Origin: Carallia brachiata
Lineage: Eukaryota > Streptophyta > Magnoliopsida > Malpighiales > Rhizophoraceae
Assembly (NCBI GenBank): GCA_021464245.1
Contig: JADCRB010000018.1
Span: forward strand, 1,655,261 to 1,719,260
Length of the DNA stretch: 64,000 nucleotides
Direction of reading: 5' to 3'
A program made the position numbers and the translations under genes. Of the stretch, positions 36,014 to 49,396 are shown piece by piece. The first letter of the stretch is position 1. Every line of letters starts with the position of its first letter. The notes beneath the pieces were generated by a model that was given only the letters and a program-made list of their open reading frames with translations, ran no database searches and was not told where the DNA came from.

Positions 36014-37324
36014 TCATGCTGTTGGGCAAGCTAGCTTATGATATTTACCCAACCATAAAGATGGAAAAAAAAAAAAGGAATTTCTCTCTTAGCTCAATTT
36101 ATGCCCATCTAGCTAGCCCCAAAATAATATAGTGGATGGAACGGCTAAAGTGAATAATAGAGGAGAAGTATGGCACAAGAATAGAGAATATGGAGCAATT
36201 AATTAGATATGGTGCCAGAACATTCACTTAGATCGAGAGAGGCGTGTAGTCTCCAAAAGAGCATCAACCTTTTTTTCTTTTTTTTTTTCGTTTCAAGGGA
36301 AGTGAAAGGTTTGAGAATAAAATCATCAACATCAAAAAGTAGAATCAAAATATCTTAATTAAATGTTTTAATCAATTATAATAGAAATATAGAAGAAGTG
36401 CGTCAATTATTTGACATAACAATAGTAGGAATAGTATTGGAATAATGCTCATTTAACTTATAAATTTTTATGAGCTTTTATACTTAAAATTAAATTCACT
36501 TTTAATAATTAAATTGACGGAATAACTTGATTATAATAATTTTAAAAAATATAAAATTTAATTAAAAATTAAAAAATTAAAAATTTAATTATAAAAATTA
36601 AAAATTTAAATGAAAGTTATTTCAAATAACATCGCATCCTGCAGCTAGCTAATTGGGTCAAAGACACCTGATCACAAGTGTGCGTTATGATATGTACACT
36701 CATAGAACGGCAATAAGATGATTTATACAATTATGAAGCCAATTATGGTCGTTTAATCGCTAAAGTAGTCAAAATTATTAGCCTTTCTTAAGAGCGATTA
36801 TATCACGGGAAAATTTTTGGTGGCGTTGATTACTGCAATTTTTTCCCTCTCGGACCTATTGGCAAAATTTTCTAAAGGACCAACAACTTTTCTAAAAGAT
36901 ATCCTATATATGTATATAAAAGTACCCACACATTTGGTTGGTAAAACTGAGTTCTACTAGAACTTTACCAAGGCATAAATCGCTTGAGTCAGCCGTCAAA
37001 ATTCAAGTAAGTGGTTGAAATACTCGATTACCTTCAAAGATTAATTTTTGGAGTGGCCTTAACAGTGCAAATGTTTCCTCATTGGTATGATTTGTCATGC
37101 TTTGGTCGATCCATAGCAAACTAATAACACTAATAATCTAGCATCACATAACAAAAAGATATTTTTACTTTTTTTTTTGTTAATAAAAAAAATTTATCAC
37201 AAATACATCGATCGATCACCAAATACAATGCTTTGAGTGCCTCGACACGAAAATGTTTTGGAAGGATTTTGGGAAAAAATATTATTATATATTTTTTAGA
37301 GATGGATTCAAGCTATGTTTTAAG

Positions 37325-37430
37325 GAGGTATCGTGGCCGCTAGGTGAAATGCTTATTGCTTTACTAATAAATTGCTGGGGTATTAGAATCTTATAAAGAG
37401 AATGAGTTCGAATCCGGATGATTTATTCAA
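37325..37430 (+). mobile_element. tRNA-derived SINE-like head
   Basis: GTGGCCGCTAGGTGAAATGC followed about 50 bases later by GAGTTCGAATCC resembles the A and B boxes of a polymerase III promoter. The stems are decayed, so it is not a functional tRNA. Confidence 0.4.
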
Positions 37431-38700
37431 TTTTTGTCAGAAGAGGTGTCGGATTGCAACGAAATCTCTTTTTTTCAATCACATTTATACTTTTTACAAT
37501 AAAAATAAAAATAAAAATTCTACATTTTGCCAATATAATTAAAAAAATGAAAATTTATTACAATTGTACCCTTCTTTTGACAAAAAATTTGGTACAAAGT
37601 GTCCTGATTTTACTTTTTCCCTATTATAAAATAAAAAAAAAGTATATTTCTATATAAAAATGAACTTAAAAAAAGTATTTGAATGCAGTTATATTTAGTG
37701 TGAAAAGAAATGATAATTATTTTTTTTATTTAGTTGTACATTAAATACAATTAATTATATATTAAATTTATTTAATTACATTTGAATGTTTTTTCAAATA
37801 ACTTTTTTTTCTAAAAATATTACGGGACTCTTATAAAATAGCTAAGCCAGATGGATGTTTCTTACAATATTTTCGTGCTAACATGTCCCACATTATTAGT
37901 CAAATTGGCCGGTAGATTAGCGAGGGTCAAAAGATGCGGGCGTATCCGTGCATGTGTGGTGGGAATGGCGGATGTAGAAGTGTGCCGACCAAAGGTTTCT
38001 TGTGGTAGAGGCTTTACGATCTGTGATTCTGCACATCGCCAATTTATAACAACAGAATTGAAAAAGTGTGTAGGAAATCAAATGCGTGTGCGGTGCTTAT
38101 ATCTGACTTTACATTAAGAACGACAACAATATGCAGCAGAATATTTTATGCCATAATGAGATTTATGCGATTTTAAACTTTTTACTATAAATCTCTTAAT
38201 CTTATATAAAATTTTATTTATATGGCACATAATATTTTGTATATAGTACAAAAACATCAGACGTCCATTTGGGTCTGAAAAAATGAATCTATGTAAGATT
38301 TTTTTTTTTTTTCTGGGGATAAAACTTTCGATTGTCAAACAAGTTGGACTTTATGGATACAGTAACAATCCCTTCCTTGTCTTTGTGCTCTCTAACTAGG
38401 GATGACAATGATCTCTGTTTCAAACATCAAACATCTCCTCCCAACAAGAATGAGGTCAATAAGAATTAATCAATAAAATTCAAAAGAAGATTCCCCAAAT
38501 TTTTTAAACATTCCCCAAATTTTTAAACGGAGACAAAAATAGAATGATATTTCTAGTTTTGCCAAGTTCTGACTTCTGACTCTAACTCGTGTATATCTAG
38601 TTTAATAATTTATTATTTTTTATAATATATAATGAGATGGTAATAATCTATCTTATATTATCTCATCATATACCGCGTACAAATAATACTGATTGTTGCC

Positions 38701-38750
38701 GATAACCCAATGTCTTTTTTTTTTTTTTGGGAGTAAGATAATTCAATGTC
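38701..38750. repeat. Micro-insertion (poly-T) with 14-bp imperfect target duplication
   Basis: GATAACCCAATGTC (38701-38714) and GATAATTCAATGTC (38737-38750) differ at two positions. The insert is a T-run followed by GGGAGTAA. Confidence 0.6.
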
Positions 38751-38829
38751 ATTACTGTTAATTTTGTTATTTATTATGCAGTTGATTGATAAAGCAATAA
38801 CTGCTTTTAAAAATAAAAAAAAACTGCTT

Positions 38830-39235
38830 CCCTGCATTGGGGCTGTTGGAATGAACTGCAGCTGGCCCGTAGGTTTTGGGCCTCCCTTAACCAGCCGATA
38901 ACATCGTGGGGCAGTCCGTGCCTATTGGGGACCGAGAACGGTTGCCAGTGTGGCTTGTTGGGCAGTGCCATGATCTGGTGTACCTGTGTTGACTTTGGGT
39001 TCCCTCATGGCCCAATGAAGGAAGGAAGGCCTATTGGACTGACTGCAAGGGAGAAAGAGCCTGCTGGAGTTGTGTTGAGAGTCGTGAGTCGCAACTTTTG
39101 ACATATTGGACCTATTGAAGATGGGTTCGGGTCTTGGTTGTCAAGATTTTGCTGTTGTTGTATATTCTTTACTGTAGAGGAACATTTGGGCCGCTAGCCC
39201 TTGGATAACGATGCTTTTCCTTTGGAGCAGTGATA
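38830..39235. other. GC-richer island of unknown origin
   Basis: About 400 bases with markedly higher G+C than both flanks and words such as CCTATTGG and GGGCC. Open frames are short and match no known family. A fragment of a retroelement is possible, but no tail, terminal repeat or domain is visible. Confidence 0.35.
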
Positions 39236-40124
39236 TAACAAAATTTTTTTTCATGATTCTTCACAATTTGATCTTTTCTTGTTAATGTGATAAAAAAAAT
39301 TTTATAATTTTACTTTTTTTTAAAAGTAAATTTTAGGTAAACTTGGTGTTACTATAAAATTTAAAAATTTTATGAAATTTCGTGAATAAATTTTTGTGAT
39401 ATTTATCTTTATTTTTTTTCTCTTCTTTTTCGTTTATATTTTTATTTTATCATTGCCTCACATTTAGATTGAGCCGAGGGAAAGGAAAGAAGTCATAGGC
39501 CCCAGTGCTCATTTAACAGTATAAATTTAAAAAAAAGAAACATATTTTTTATTTATAGGAACGCTGGGGTTTGTTATTTATTTATTTATTGGTTACAATG
39601 AAACTGATACTGGGTGTGTTTGAATTTTGTCTTTTGTTTCTTTTAGCTCTTATTTGTTTAATCTTCTTTTCACCAAAAAGACAACAAAAAAAAAAAAAGA
39701 CGGGACTTTGATGGATTTGAGTCGCATATAATTCACAATTTGAGAAGGGCCAATGAAGCATATATCATTGGAAAACGGTAAAAAATATAGGGACCCAACA
39801 GGTCCACTAAGACAAGTGTACCAAGAGGGGTAACAATTGAGGTGATACTAATATTTTAATATTTTTATGAAAAATTTAAATTTAAATTTATATGAGTATT
39901 ATTTTAAAATATAAAATATAAATATTATCTTAAATTTTCTTTTAAAAAAATTATTTTATTAATACTATATAAAAAATAATTATTACGTTTATTTATATAT
40001 GAATATATATACAAATATGTGCATGCTAATTATTTCCGAAAGATATAAGCAGGCGGAGATAGTTGGCGTGTGCTTGGGCTTCTTATAATGTATTACCAAG
40101 CTATAAAGTACTGACACTCTAAAA

Positions 40125-40320
40125 AATAAAAGTATTGAGTATCGGATATGCGGGACACACGAACACGCGACGGATAAGCGACAGACACATATCCGACACG
40201 GTTAGAAGTGTCTGTCAAAAATTTTTTTTTTAAATTTGGACACGTATGTCGAACACTTGTACATATCGGACACAGAAAGTACAAGTGTCCGACATGCAAC
40301 GGACATGCCTGAAAATTTTT
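40125..40320. repeat. Dispersed repeat rich in GTGTCCGACA words
   Basis: CGGACAC, GTGTCCGAC and CGACACG occur many times in both orientations within 190 bases. A shorter, weaker stretch of the same kind lies near 27670-27740. Such tracts are frequent in plant intergenic DNA; the parent element is not clear from this window. Confidence 0.5.
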
Positions 40321-43078
40321 AAAATTATTTTTAATAAATAAAAATTTTTTTTTAAATTATAATTAATACTGTCAATTGTCCATAACATTTAAAATGATTA
40401 AATTTCAACTTATTTTTAATTTTAACAGAAAAATTAAATTAATTACAAAATTTAATATCTCTATTTTAATATTTCATAATAAAGAATAAAGAATCTTACG
40501 ATATATTATTTGAATAAAAATTTCTTAAAATTTATAATAATTATATAAATATATTTTTGGATGAATAAAATTTATAAAATTATTTAAAAATATATATATA
40601 TATGATATACAAAAATTTTATAAATTTAATTTATATATATATATATATACATATATATATAATCATGTATAAATTATGTTCGTATCTTAATATTTTTTTT
40701 AAAATTAATATATCACTGTATTTATATCATATTGTATCTATATTACCGTACCGTATCTGTCTTTTACAGTTACCAAGTCATTTTAATGAAAATGCGATCC
40801 ATCACGTGGCCCGCCCGGTCCTTTAACGGATTCCGAGGCACAGACGACGGCACCAACATAATACCATTTGCTTTTTACTTTTTCGTTTCGCAACTTTCAA
40901 CGGTCCTAATTTTCTGTTTCCATAGTTTTGAAAATCCTTTTTAGAACGAGTCCCCCGTCAGGATTTTAGCGATAAAATTACGTTTAGTATCATAAGTATT
41001 TAGAAGATGAGTCTATTCATTTAAAGTTATTGAATAAAATTTAAATAAATAAAAATTATTTCAATTTTAATTTAAGAATCCGATAATTGATATTGTTAGT
41101 ATGATTTTTTTTTTTAACTAAAAAAAAAAACTTATTAGGCTAAGAATGTTTTTTTTTTTTTTTTGACGTAACAATGGAATGTTAGATAATGAACTTCTTT
41201 GGTCGTAGCATAATAAGACTTGCTGGAGAATAGAATGCGCGTCTTTTACTCATAAAAGTGAGGTCATATTTATTTATTTTTTTGTCAGTAATAAAGGACT
41301 GATAGCTTATTTATAGTCCATCAATTCATCCTTATCCGATAATTAGACGAGATTACTGTACTCTTACAAAATTTTAGTATACTAATTGTTGAACATCTGC
41401 AGGAGTTGGATAGAAAACCTGTAAACCCCAATTTAATAATACCCATAATTACTATATGCTAAAAACTTTTTCACTCCATGTCGTTCATAGTACCCATGTG
41501 ACAATTTAATAGCCCAGCTTCTTCATAGTAATTCTCTAAAACTCCAAATCAGATTTGCATGAGGGTGAGTCTAGGGACATCATACTGCAATGCCTTTAGC
41601 ACCTGTTGTGAATCCACTTCGAGTTAAATCTTTCTGAATCCATAACTCCATGCCAACTCTAACCCCGTAGTTTTCTCTTTTCTTCGCGGTGGTGATCTCT
41701 GACGGGCCATTGGAACTACCGTTGAATCCAAATCACACATTTAAGACCTCGTATCTGCCACCGTTTCCATGCCAGCAAAACGCGGAGAAAGGAGCCTTCC
41801 TCGATGCTTTTTTTATCAAAGAGCCTTCCTTGGTGCTGGTAGCAAGTGACTTCCCGAAAAGGATAATGTTGGATAAGAATCTGATAGGTAAGAACAAAAA
41901 ACAAATGCACCCATCCCTCAACTGGGTGTTTGACGTCTGTCCCCATGGGATCTGCAACTATTTTGCCACTTGGGAATAATTGAAATAAAAATCCAAAAGA
42001 AGGAAACAAAAGAATACGTGTCCTGCTTTCATTGTCTACTAATCTAACGCCAGGGACTTCTAATTTTCCTTCAGTTATATACTTATATAAGTCTATTTTT
42101 GCATAAGCCACGGCATCCTCGGTTCACACTAGCATGATTATATTGTTCGTTTGATGCATAATTGGAGACACTAATATTGGTAGCTTAAAAAAGAGTTTCA
42201 TTAAGTAATTATACGTTTTTTGTCATACGGAAGAGTCATATTACAACAATACACAGATTTTTTATAATAATATATATATTTTTTATAATAAAAAAATAAA
42301 TTATAAATTTTTGTTGTAAAAGGTATACATATAATTATAAAAAAATTTATATTTTGTTATAATATAACTTTCGAATATGACTATTAAGTGTAGCTACCAA
42401 CTTTTTTCGCTTAAAAAAAATATAAGAGGCCCGCTTCACATGATGCCAAGTAAATAATATACTTGTTTTTTCTTGTGTTAAAAGCTTTTATGTTTAAGTT
42501 TTTCTTTTCTTTGTTTTTGTTTTTTTAAAGTGATCAAGTCAGCGTGGAAAAAGGGCGAAGATGAGTAGAACCTCCGCCCACGTCTCATGCCATCCGAACA
42601 TGCTCAAAGGCTTTTAGGATGGGTTCCGTTGCGTGCCCAAAAGAAATTTGCTAAAAAAATTTCTGTAATTTAATTTATTAAATTTATTATATAACTGTAT
42701 TTATTATAAATATAATAAAAAATTATTATTTATTTATTACATAATAAATTTATATAATTATAAATAATTTTCAATTAATTATATTCTAAAAATTCTTTTA
42801 AATAATATTTTTCTTCATCTATTAACTTTTTTCCTTTCACATTTTAAGCTTTCTGGAATTTGCGCACTCAAACAGGAAAAAAAAAAGTTTACCCTAGAAT
42901 TTTTTTGAAAATTAAATTTGTTTATTGAATGCATGTTGGATGGCTCTTCTTAGTTCAGATTCGATGAATCTCCGAGTAAATAAAGAAATAGAAAGTAAGA
43001 GAAAAAGGGATAAGTATCAATCATGTACGTTGGGCCAGCTTGAAAATATTAGAGACAACTGTTGGATGATTCATGATT

Positions 43079-43130
43079 GGATACTTAGTTTAAGAAAAAA
43101 AAAAAAAAAAAAAAAAAGGATACTTAGTTT
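43079..43130. repeat. Micro-insertion (poly-A) with 13-bp target duplication
   Basis: GGATACTTAGTTT occurs at 43079-43091 and 43118-43130. The insert is AAG followed by about 23 A and nothing else. Confidence 0.7.
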
Positions 43131-43805
43131 TAATATTCAATCTTATTTTCTCTTCATCGATTTTTTTTTTTCTATAGAACAACGGAGTAAATTATCGATA
43201 TTGACATTAAGTAAAAGATATTTGGTTTATAAAGTACTTTTAAAATTTATATAATTTTTTTTGATAAAAAAAATAATTTTACTGAGCGTATCAATTATCA
43301 AATCTTTAAATCGAAATCAAAATAATTTCCGTTTGTTTGAATCTCATTCAATAATTTTAAAAAGGTCAACTCACCTTCCGAATATCAATGAGATCGAACG
43401 TGACTCCACCACTAAAATTTCAGCAGACAAACCTAAATTCAACATTACATATTACTATTTATACTACAAAGAGTCTTTAGCATGGATCAATCATCAAAGA
43501 GCACGAACGTTAAAATTAAATTTAAAATTTACAATATAAAAATATACTGATTTATAATTAAGTTACCATTTTAAACAGTACACCAACTTTTAAAACTTCC
43601 AGTGTGCCTCTTACTTTGTATAACGTACATCAATTTTTTTCGTCTAATTAAATTGAACAAACAGAGGTTTTTTTTTTAAATGTAAAAAATAGCAATTAGC
43701 AAAATAATAAATGAATTTTGTAAAATTGTGGCTGACAAAATGAGGCAGGCAAGGCAAGGCAAGCAAGAGTTTTGTACTCATTTTTTATTTTTCTTACATT
43801 TTTGG

Positions 43806-44061
43806 GCATTATAAACACAGAGAGATGTTCTTTAACAATGGTCTTTTACCCACTTGCTTCCTCCTCTACATCTTTTATCAAACCCATCCTCTCTCTCTCT
43901 CTCTCTCTCTCTCGACCCTTTTTCTTTTCTTCCAAACAGACCCAGACCCAGAAAAAACCCAAAAAAAAAAACAAAAAACAAAAAAAGAGAAAAAAAAAAG
44001 GGGAGAGTCAATTGCTATTGCAGATCATCATTGAAATGAATTGTGTACCCTTTGTTCATTT
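43806..44061 (+). promoter_or_regulatory. Probable promoter and first non-coding exon of the ATOS-like gene
   Basis: A TATA-like ATTATAAACA is at 43809-43818. It is followed by a CT run (43889-43915) and an A-rich leader, then a donor-like GTGAGT at 44062. An acceptor-like GGACAG before the coding exon lies near 45139. This layout suggests a non-coding exon of about 220 bases and a 5'-UTR intron of about 1.1 kb. It is inferred from signals only. Confidence 0.4.
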
Positions 44062-45194
44062 GGTGAGTATATTTTATATTAATCAGGCTGTTGTAGTTTG
44101 TTTTACTGATAATTAATATATATTTTTTTATTTTCTTTTTTTTTTTGGATCAATTCTTATGATGGTGATGACGATGATGGTGATGATGATGATCAAGGAC
44201 TGATTGCATTTTGGGTTTGGTTAATTGTGGTGTTTTTTTTTTTTGCAAAAAAATTTATTTTAAGTTGAATGAAAAATTATGCCCCTTTTGTTAGAGGATT
44301 GATGACTTAAAAAGAGTATGTTTCTTTGGGTTTGGTCTACTGGCCAATGTGTTCCGTATAAGTATACCTTTTGCAGTTTCTTGTGCCCTCTTCTTTTTTT
44401 TTTTTCTCTTTTTTTTTTTGATTTATTGATGTTATTTAAGTAACTGACTTATGTTTTTTTTTAATTTTTCTTTTCCTCTGTTTTTTTTTTTGGGAATTGT
44501 CAGTAATTATTTTTTGTTGGGTTTCCTTTGCCTTGGAATTTGTAAATGGGATGTTTAGACTGTCTGGTAGATTGAATGGGAGGCATTTGTTTCTCTTTGA
44601 GTATTTTGAGTTATAATTGAACAAAAAAAAAGGGATTATTTTTTATCACATTTAGCCAACTTCATGTATATTGACCTTTGATTAGAACATTGATAATTTA
44701 GTATGCGGCAAAAGCTCATGGGAAAAAAGAAAAGCATTTTCTTGTGAATGTTATTGATATTTACATTGTTTTTTCTTGGATTTATTAAGGACCATGTACT
44801 CTAGGTGCTCCATTGCTTGCCGGTTTGAAGGTCGGGAAATCTGTGCTCAGAATTGTATTTGGATGGTCAAGATGCAATTGTATCTCACTGTGTTGTTTTG
44901 CCAAAAGGTTATTGAAATGTGGATCCCTTTGGTAGATACATAGCATTAGCTTCTTTCGGGCCGAGGAAACGGATTTCCTGGTACTTATCTACATTGAGAC
45001 TTTTGCATCAATCAAATTCACTGATAGGAATAGAAAGACTTGATAATTTGCTGTTATATTAGAGCAATTCCATTATATTGGGCCAAATTGGGTGTGAATG
45101 CATGAGACTAAAATGTTTGGTGCACACTTTGGAGGACAGGGATGGATTTCTCTACCAGATAGAAGATAGATATTAGTTTATGCTTTCTTTAACT

Positions 45195-48100
45195 ATGGGT
45201 TTGCCGCAAGTTTCTTCTATTGATGGTGCTGAGGGGCCTACATCTGCATCAGTGGGCTCATTTTTCCAAAGTCCACACCACTTTTCTGGTGTTGGAACCT
45301 GTGATTTGGATGGTCTCCATGGCAGAGGGATGTGCCAAACAGGTCAGGGTTTTCTAGGTTCTTCTTTAGCAGATTTCCAGAGGAAAACTACCCCGGCTTT
45401 GTCGAAAGTTTCAGACAATCCAAGTAGGTCTGAAGGGGCATTGGATGGTTCCAGACTGTATGGGCTGGAAACTGATTCTGTGGATGAGAATAATTGGACT
45501 ATTTCTAAAAGCAAAGGAGATCTTTCAATTCCTGCTTCCAGGATTGTGGGTTTTGAATCACACGGAATGAGTTCTGTCAGTAGTTGCATTGAGGGACATT
45601 CTACTGATGACATTCATTCTTCTTCTATGATTGATGCTGCAGCTGAAACTGAATTGGCCGGGTCACTTGTCAGGAAGAGGCTACTTTCACCCCTATGTAG
45701 TACATCTTTGATAGAGCAATTTAATGGTGATTATTTGGACATAGGCCGTCATGCCTCTCAAGTGAATTCCCAGGATATGATTAACAAATCTAATGTTTTT
45801 GTGGCATGTGATATGAAAAAAGCAAATTCTCGCAGCAAAATTAGTTTTTCCACACCGTTCCCGTTCTTGTCTGGTTTAGAAGAAGGGAATGTAGTCTATG
45901 ACAAGAGCATAAAACCACCAGGTCTTTTCACTGATGGCCCTTTGCTGGAAAATGAAGATTTAGACATTCAGACCAATTGTGTATGTTGTCCCGAGCTTGA
46001 TCATGTCAAAACAAGTGAAGGGAGATGCCAAAGTGCAACAATATCCATATCCTCCAGAAAGGCAAGTTCACATCCCCTTTCTTTGTCTCCTCTGGGTCCA
46101 AAGTTTACCGAAAGGGTGAAAGCTGCAGGAGGTTGCAGCGATGACAAACACATTGTGGAGGCTCTTAATTTAAAGAATGTTGGAAGGATGCTTGACAGGC
46201 AGAACCTGGACCTCCAAGAAATGGAGTTAAGCAGATCATGGGAAGATATTGATCTCTTCCTCAAAGGATATTTTCCATCTTCCGAAGAAATCGCTCCAGA
46301 CATTAGCTCATCTTTGCTTCAAGAATCAGTTTCTTCCCAGTGTGTGCGGTTCATTAGAAGTTTCAGTGGCCGTGCTGTTAGGAGATCCTTGGTTGGATCA
46401 TTTGAGGAGTCACTCTTGTCTGGACGGTTCTTCTCAGGGAAATGTACTCAGGTTAGTAGTAGTTTCGTGCATGTTGTGAGACCTTGTCTATAATAATTTT
46501 TGTTTCTTAGTGTTATACTTATCTGAACATTGATATTACTCTACTGCTTTTTATTGGATCCACAGAAGATAGATGGTTTCCTAGCTGTTTTAAGCATTAC
46601 CGGGGGGAGCTTTTCACCAAAACCACAGAAACTTCCATTTTCAGTCACCAGCATAGACGGAGATTGTTATTTACTGTATTATGCAGCAATAGATCTTGTA
46701 GGAAATTCATCATCAGTCAAGAATAAAGGCCATAATTCAAGAAAAGGTTTAAGCAATGATGACACTCAAACTATAAGGAGCTGCTTCCGTATTCCTATGA
46801 AAGGGCGCATACAATTGGTATGTTGCATCTATCTTCAAATATACAGTCCTTTTGAGAAGATTTGACCTTTTGTGTCTTTTTCCTTCTCCTGCAGCTTATG
46901 AGCATTTCAAGGCATTTTACTTATAGGCTTTAGGCAAAATATGCTCAAATTTCATCTTGTTTTTGCCTGATGGGAGGAACAATGAATAGGGTTTTTCTAA
47001 GACAATGGTTAGCTGATTGTTAAACTTATCAGTACTGTGTTTTTAATTATGAGTGGGGGTCATCTATTTATGAAGTTTGGGCTAAAATGAAAAACTGCAG
47101 CTGACTGACGTAAATCTTTTGATTACCTGGAAAATGATTTTCTTTTGTAGGTTCTCAGCAATCCAGAAAAGACGCCTCTTCACACCTTTCTTTGCAACTA
47201 TGATTTGAGTGATATGCCAGCTGGTACCAAAGTAAGATGGACTAATAGCCATGTTTTCCTTTAGGGCTTATATATTTTATCTGGCCAAACTTTGTTTAAG
47301 CATATGCTTCCTTTTTTCCGTATGGAAGTAGATCAGACGAGAAATCAGTAGTTGGATTTTAAGCTACCTCAGCTTTCAATATCGTTGTTACCTGTCTATA
47401 CTTGCATAAGTATATTTATGAGAAGCATGCAAATTTTTTTTTTTGGAGAAGGAGAAGCATGCAAATTGACTTTGTGTGATTCTGGTTGATATTTTACTTA
47501 TGGACCTACAAACTTGATGGTGAAGGTTTAATCTCAAGCTCGGAAAAGTTTCCATTAAACATAATGTCAATTGTAAATTTTTGTTTCTAGACTTCAAAAT
47601 GAGATATCTTTTTTTTTTTTCTTCAGGTATTTGTTTACTGATCTTGGAATCCAATTAGTTTGGGTCCCTTACTGTAGTTTGTTTTTCTGAGTTAAACTTA
47701 CAAGGCATTCTGAGTTCTATATCAGCCTTTTAGTTGCCATTGTAGCCACGGTATATACTTCTTGGGTACACAATGCAAATATGGAATTGAAAGAGCGGTT
47801 TATCAGTTATCAATATCTATGAACATATGCTCTGTTTTAGATATCTCTGATTCTATATTTATTTCCATCTGTGTAGACATTCATGCGCCAGAGGGTCACT
47901 TTAGATTCTTCTGGTACCACTTCAACAGAGTTGAAACAAGGGCAGATTTGTTTGGACATGAAGCTGAAAGACAAGCTGGCCTCAGTCTCACAAGAAAACA
48001 GCATAGTACATAAAGTTACTTCTATTGGCAAGAATAATGAAACAAAACAAAGTGAACACTGTGATACAGCAGATCCACTAGACAAGAAATCCCAAGATCT

Positions 48101-49396
48101 GGGAAGTGTTCTTGGGGATCCTTTTTTGCCTGGGAAAGAAATTGGGAGTGGCAAGTGCCGGGCTGGAGGGAAGGGTTGCTCATGGGTGGATGTAGATGAC
48201 AGCAATCCGACTCAATATTGTTCAAAGACTAATGAAAATGCTCCTGACACTCCTGGTGGCGCGCTGCGCTATGCACTTCAGCTTCGATTTCTATGCCCTT
48301 CACTTAACAAGTCTTCTAGAGCTGTACATAGATGTAAATCTGATCCACAGTCTTTACCGCAAATGACAGCTCTGAATGGTGGCAGGGAGCGTAGGTTTTA
48401 TTTGTACAATGACTTGAGGGTTGTGTTTCCTCAACGCCATTCAGACACTGATGAGGGCAAGGTAAACATCTTTTCGCTACTCTCTTTTTGTCTCGTGCCC
48501 CAACATATATCAATCATTCTATACAGTTGATAAGTACTATTCTGGTATGTCACACTTGATGTGAAATTGTCAGATTAGCTTAACTGTAGGCATCATGACT
48601 GGTGGTTCAAACTGTAATAATGCAACATGTTTTTCTCTATTTGGTTTTATGTGCCAATTTACAATTAGCTGAGAACTGCTGGATCAAGCCGGCATATTCG
48701 GGAGACATGCATGTGTATTTTTCCATTTTCCGCTAAAGTTCATTGAAGTTTTCTTTTCTTCTTCCAAGGGGGTTTTACCTATGTTCTCAGGGTCATATTT
48801 GTAAAAAATTCATGTCTTGTTTGTATGTGGGGCCATTCTTCTAATTGTGATGGGAATGAACCTGCAAATAGAGTAGAATGGTGGGTGATGTATTAAAAAT
48901 TCTGTCGATCCTTTTTTTTTTCCAAAATTGCCATTGCTAGTGTTTAATCCTCCTTTCAGTAATAAGTGATGCTAGTAGCTAGCAGCAACAGTGTTTTGCT
49001 CTGTTCATAAGTTGTGGTGGACCTGCATCCTTTGTTATTGGTTGGAGCCACCTGAGATTTGCTTGCTTTAGTTTGTTAGGGTTTGTGTGGGTCTTACTGA
49101 AGAGTATTAGAGAGAAATGAAAGCAGCTGAAGCAAAAATTTCTGTGGATGGAAACAACTTGCATAGTTTGGATATGCTTGAGTATTGTTTTTGACAGGGT
49201 AAACATACAAATGTTTTTTGGGTTATTTTATACAAAAGGGGTAATATATGATAAGTCTCTCACTCTCTTTTTTTTATTTTTTACTTGTCAAGTTAGCTTT
49301 TGCATCGGTCTAACAGGGGTTGTTGCTTTCAATTGGCAGTTGAACGTGGAGTATCATTTCCCAGAAGACCCGAAATATTTCGATATCAGCAACTGA
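45195..49396 (+). CDS. ATOS/FAM214-like protein (DUF4210 and 'chromosome segregation' domains)
   Basis: A eukaryote-wide nuclear protein family; animal members (Atossa, FAM214A/B) act as transcriptional regulators, and the plant role is not known to me. Five coding exons keep phase 0 throughout: 45195-46451, 46566-46817, 47151-47231, 47877-48461, 49340-49396, giving 743 residues. The first exon is mainly Ser-rich and disordered. The conserved block runs over the exon 1/2 join: [12 protein letters not shown], then [22 protein letters not shown] and [12 protein letters not shown] (DUF4210). Next come [20 protein letters not shown] and [17 protein letters not shown], typical of the family. The C-terminal domain has [14 protein letters not shown] and [18 protein letters not shown] take MGLPQVSS at 45195 as the start; an ATG five codons upstream (45180) is also in frame. 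No breaks are seen. Confidence 0.9.
47420..47467. repeat. Micro-insertion (poly-T) with 16-bp target duplication, in ATOS-like intron 3
   Basis: GAGAAGCATGCAAATT occurs perfectly at 47420-47435 and 47452-47467. The 16-base insert is a T-run followed by GGAGAAG. Confidence 0.75.

Larger units (their letters stand above)
34664..38700. other. Intergenic DNA downstream of the NAC gene
   Basis: The first few hundred bases are probably NAC 3' untranslated sequence. After that nothing coding is recognised. It includes a 71-bp tandem duplication (35875-36013) and a SINE-like head near 37325-37430. An open frame at 37851-38117 in a less AT-rich patch matches no family I know. Confidence 0.45.
39240..43770. 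other. Intergenic DNA upstream of the ATOS-like gene
   Basis: AT-rich with many homopolymers and AT runs (40590-40660). The patch 41560-42120 has near-genic composition and open frames of 96 and 131 codons on opposite strands, neither recognisable. Elsewhere I see nothing but decayed repeats. Confidence 0.4.
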
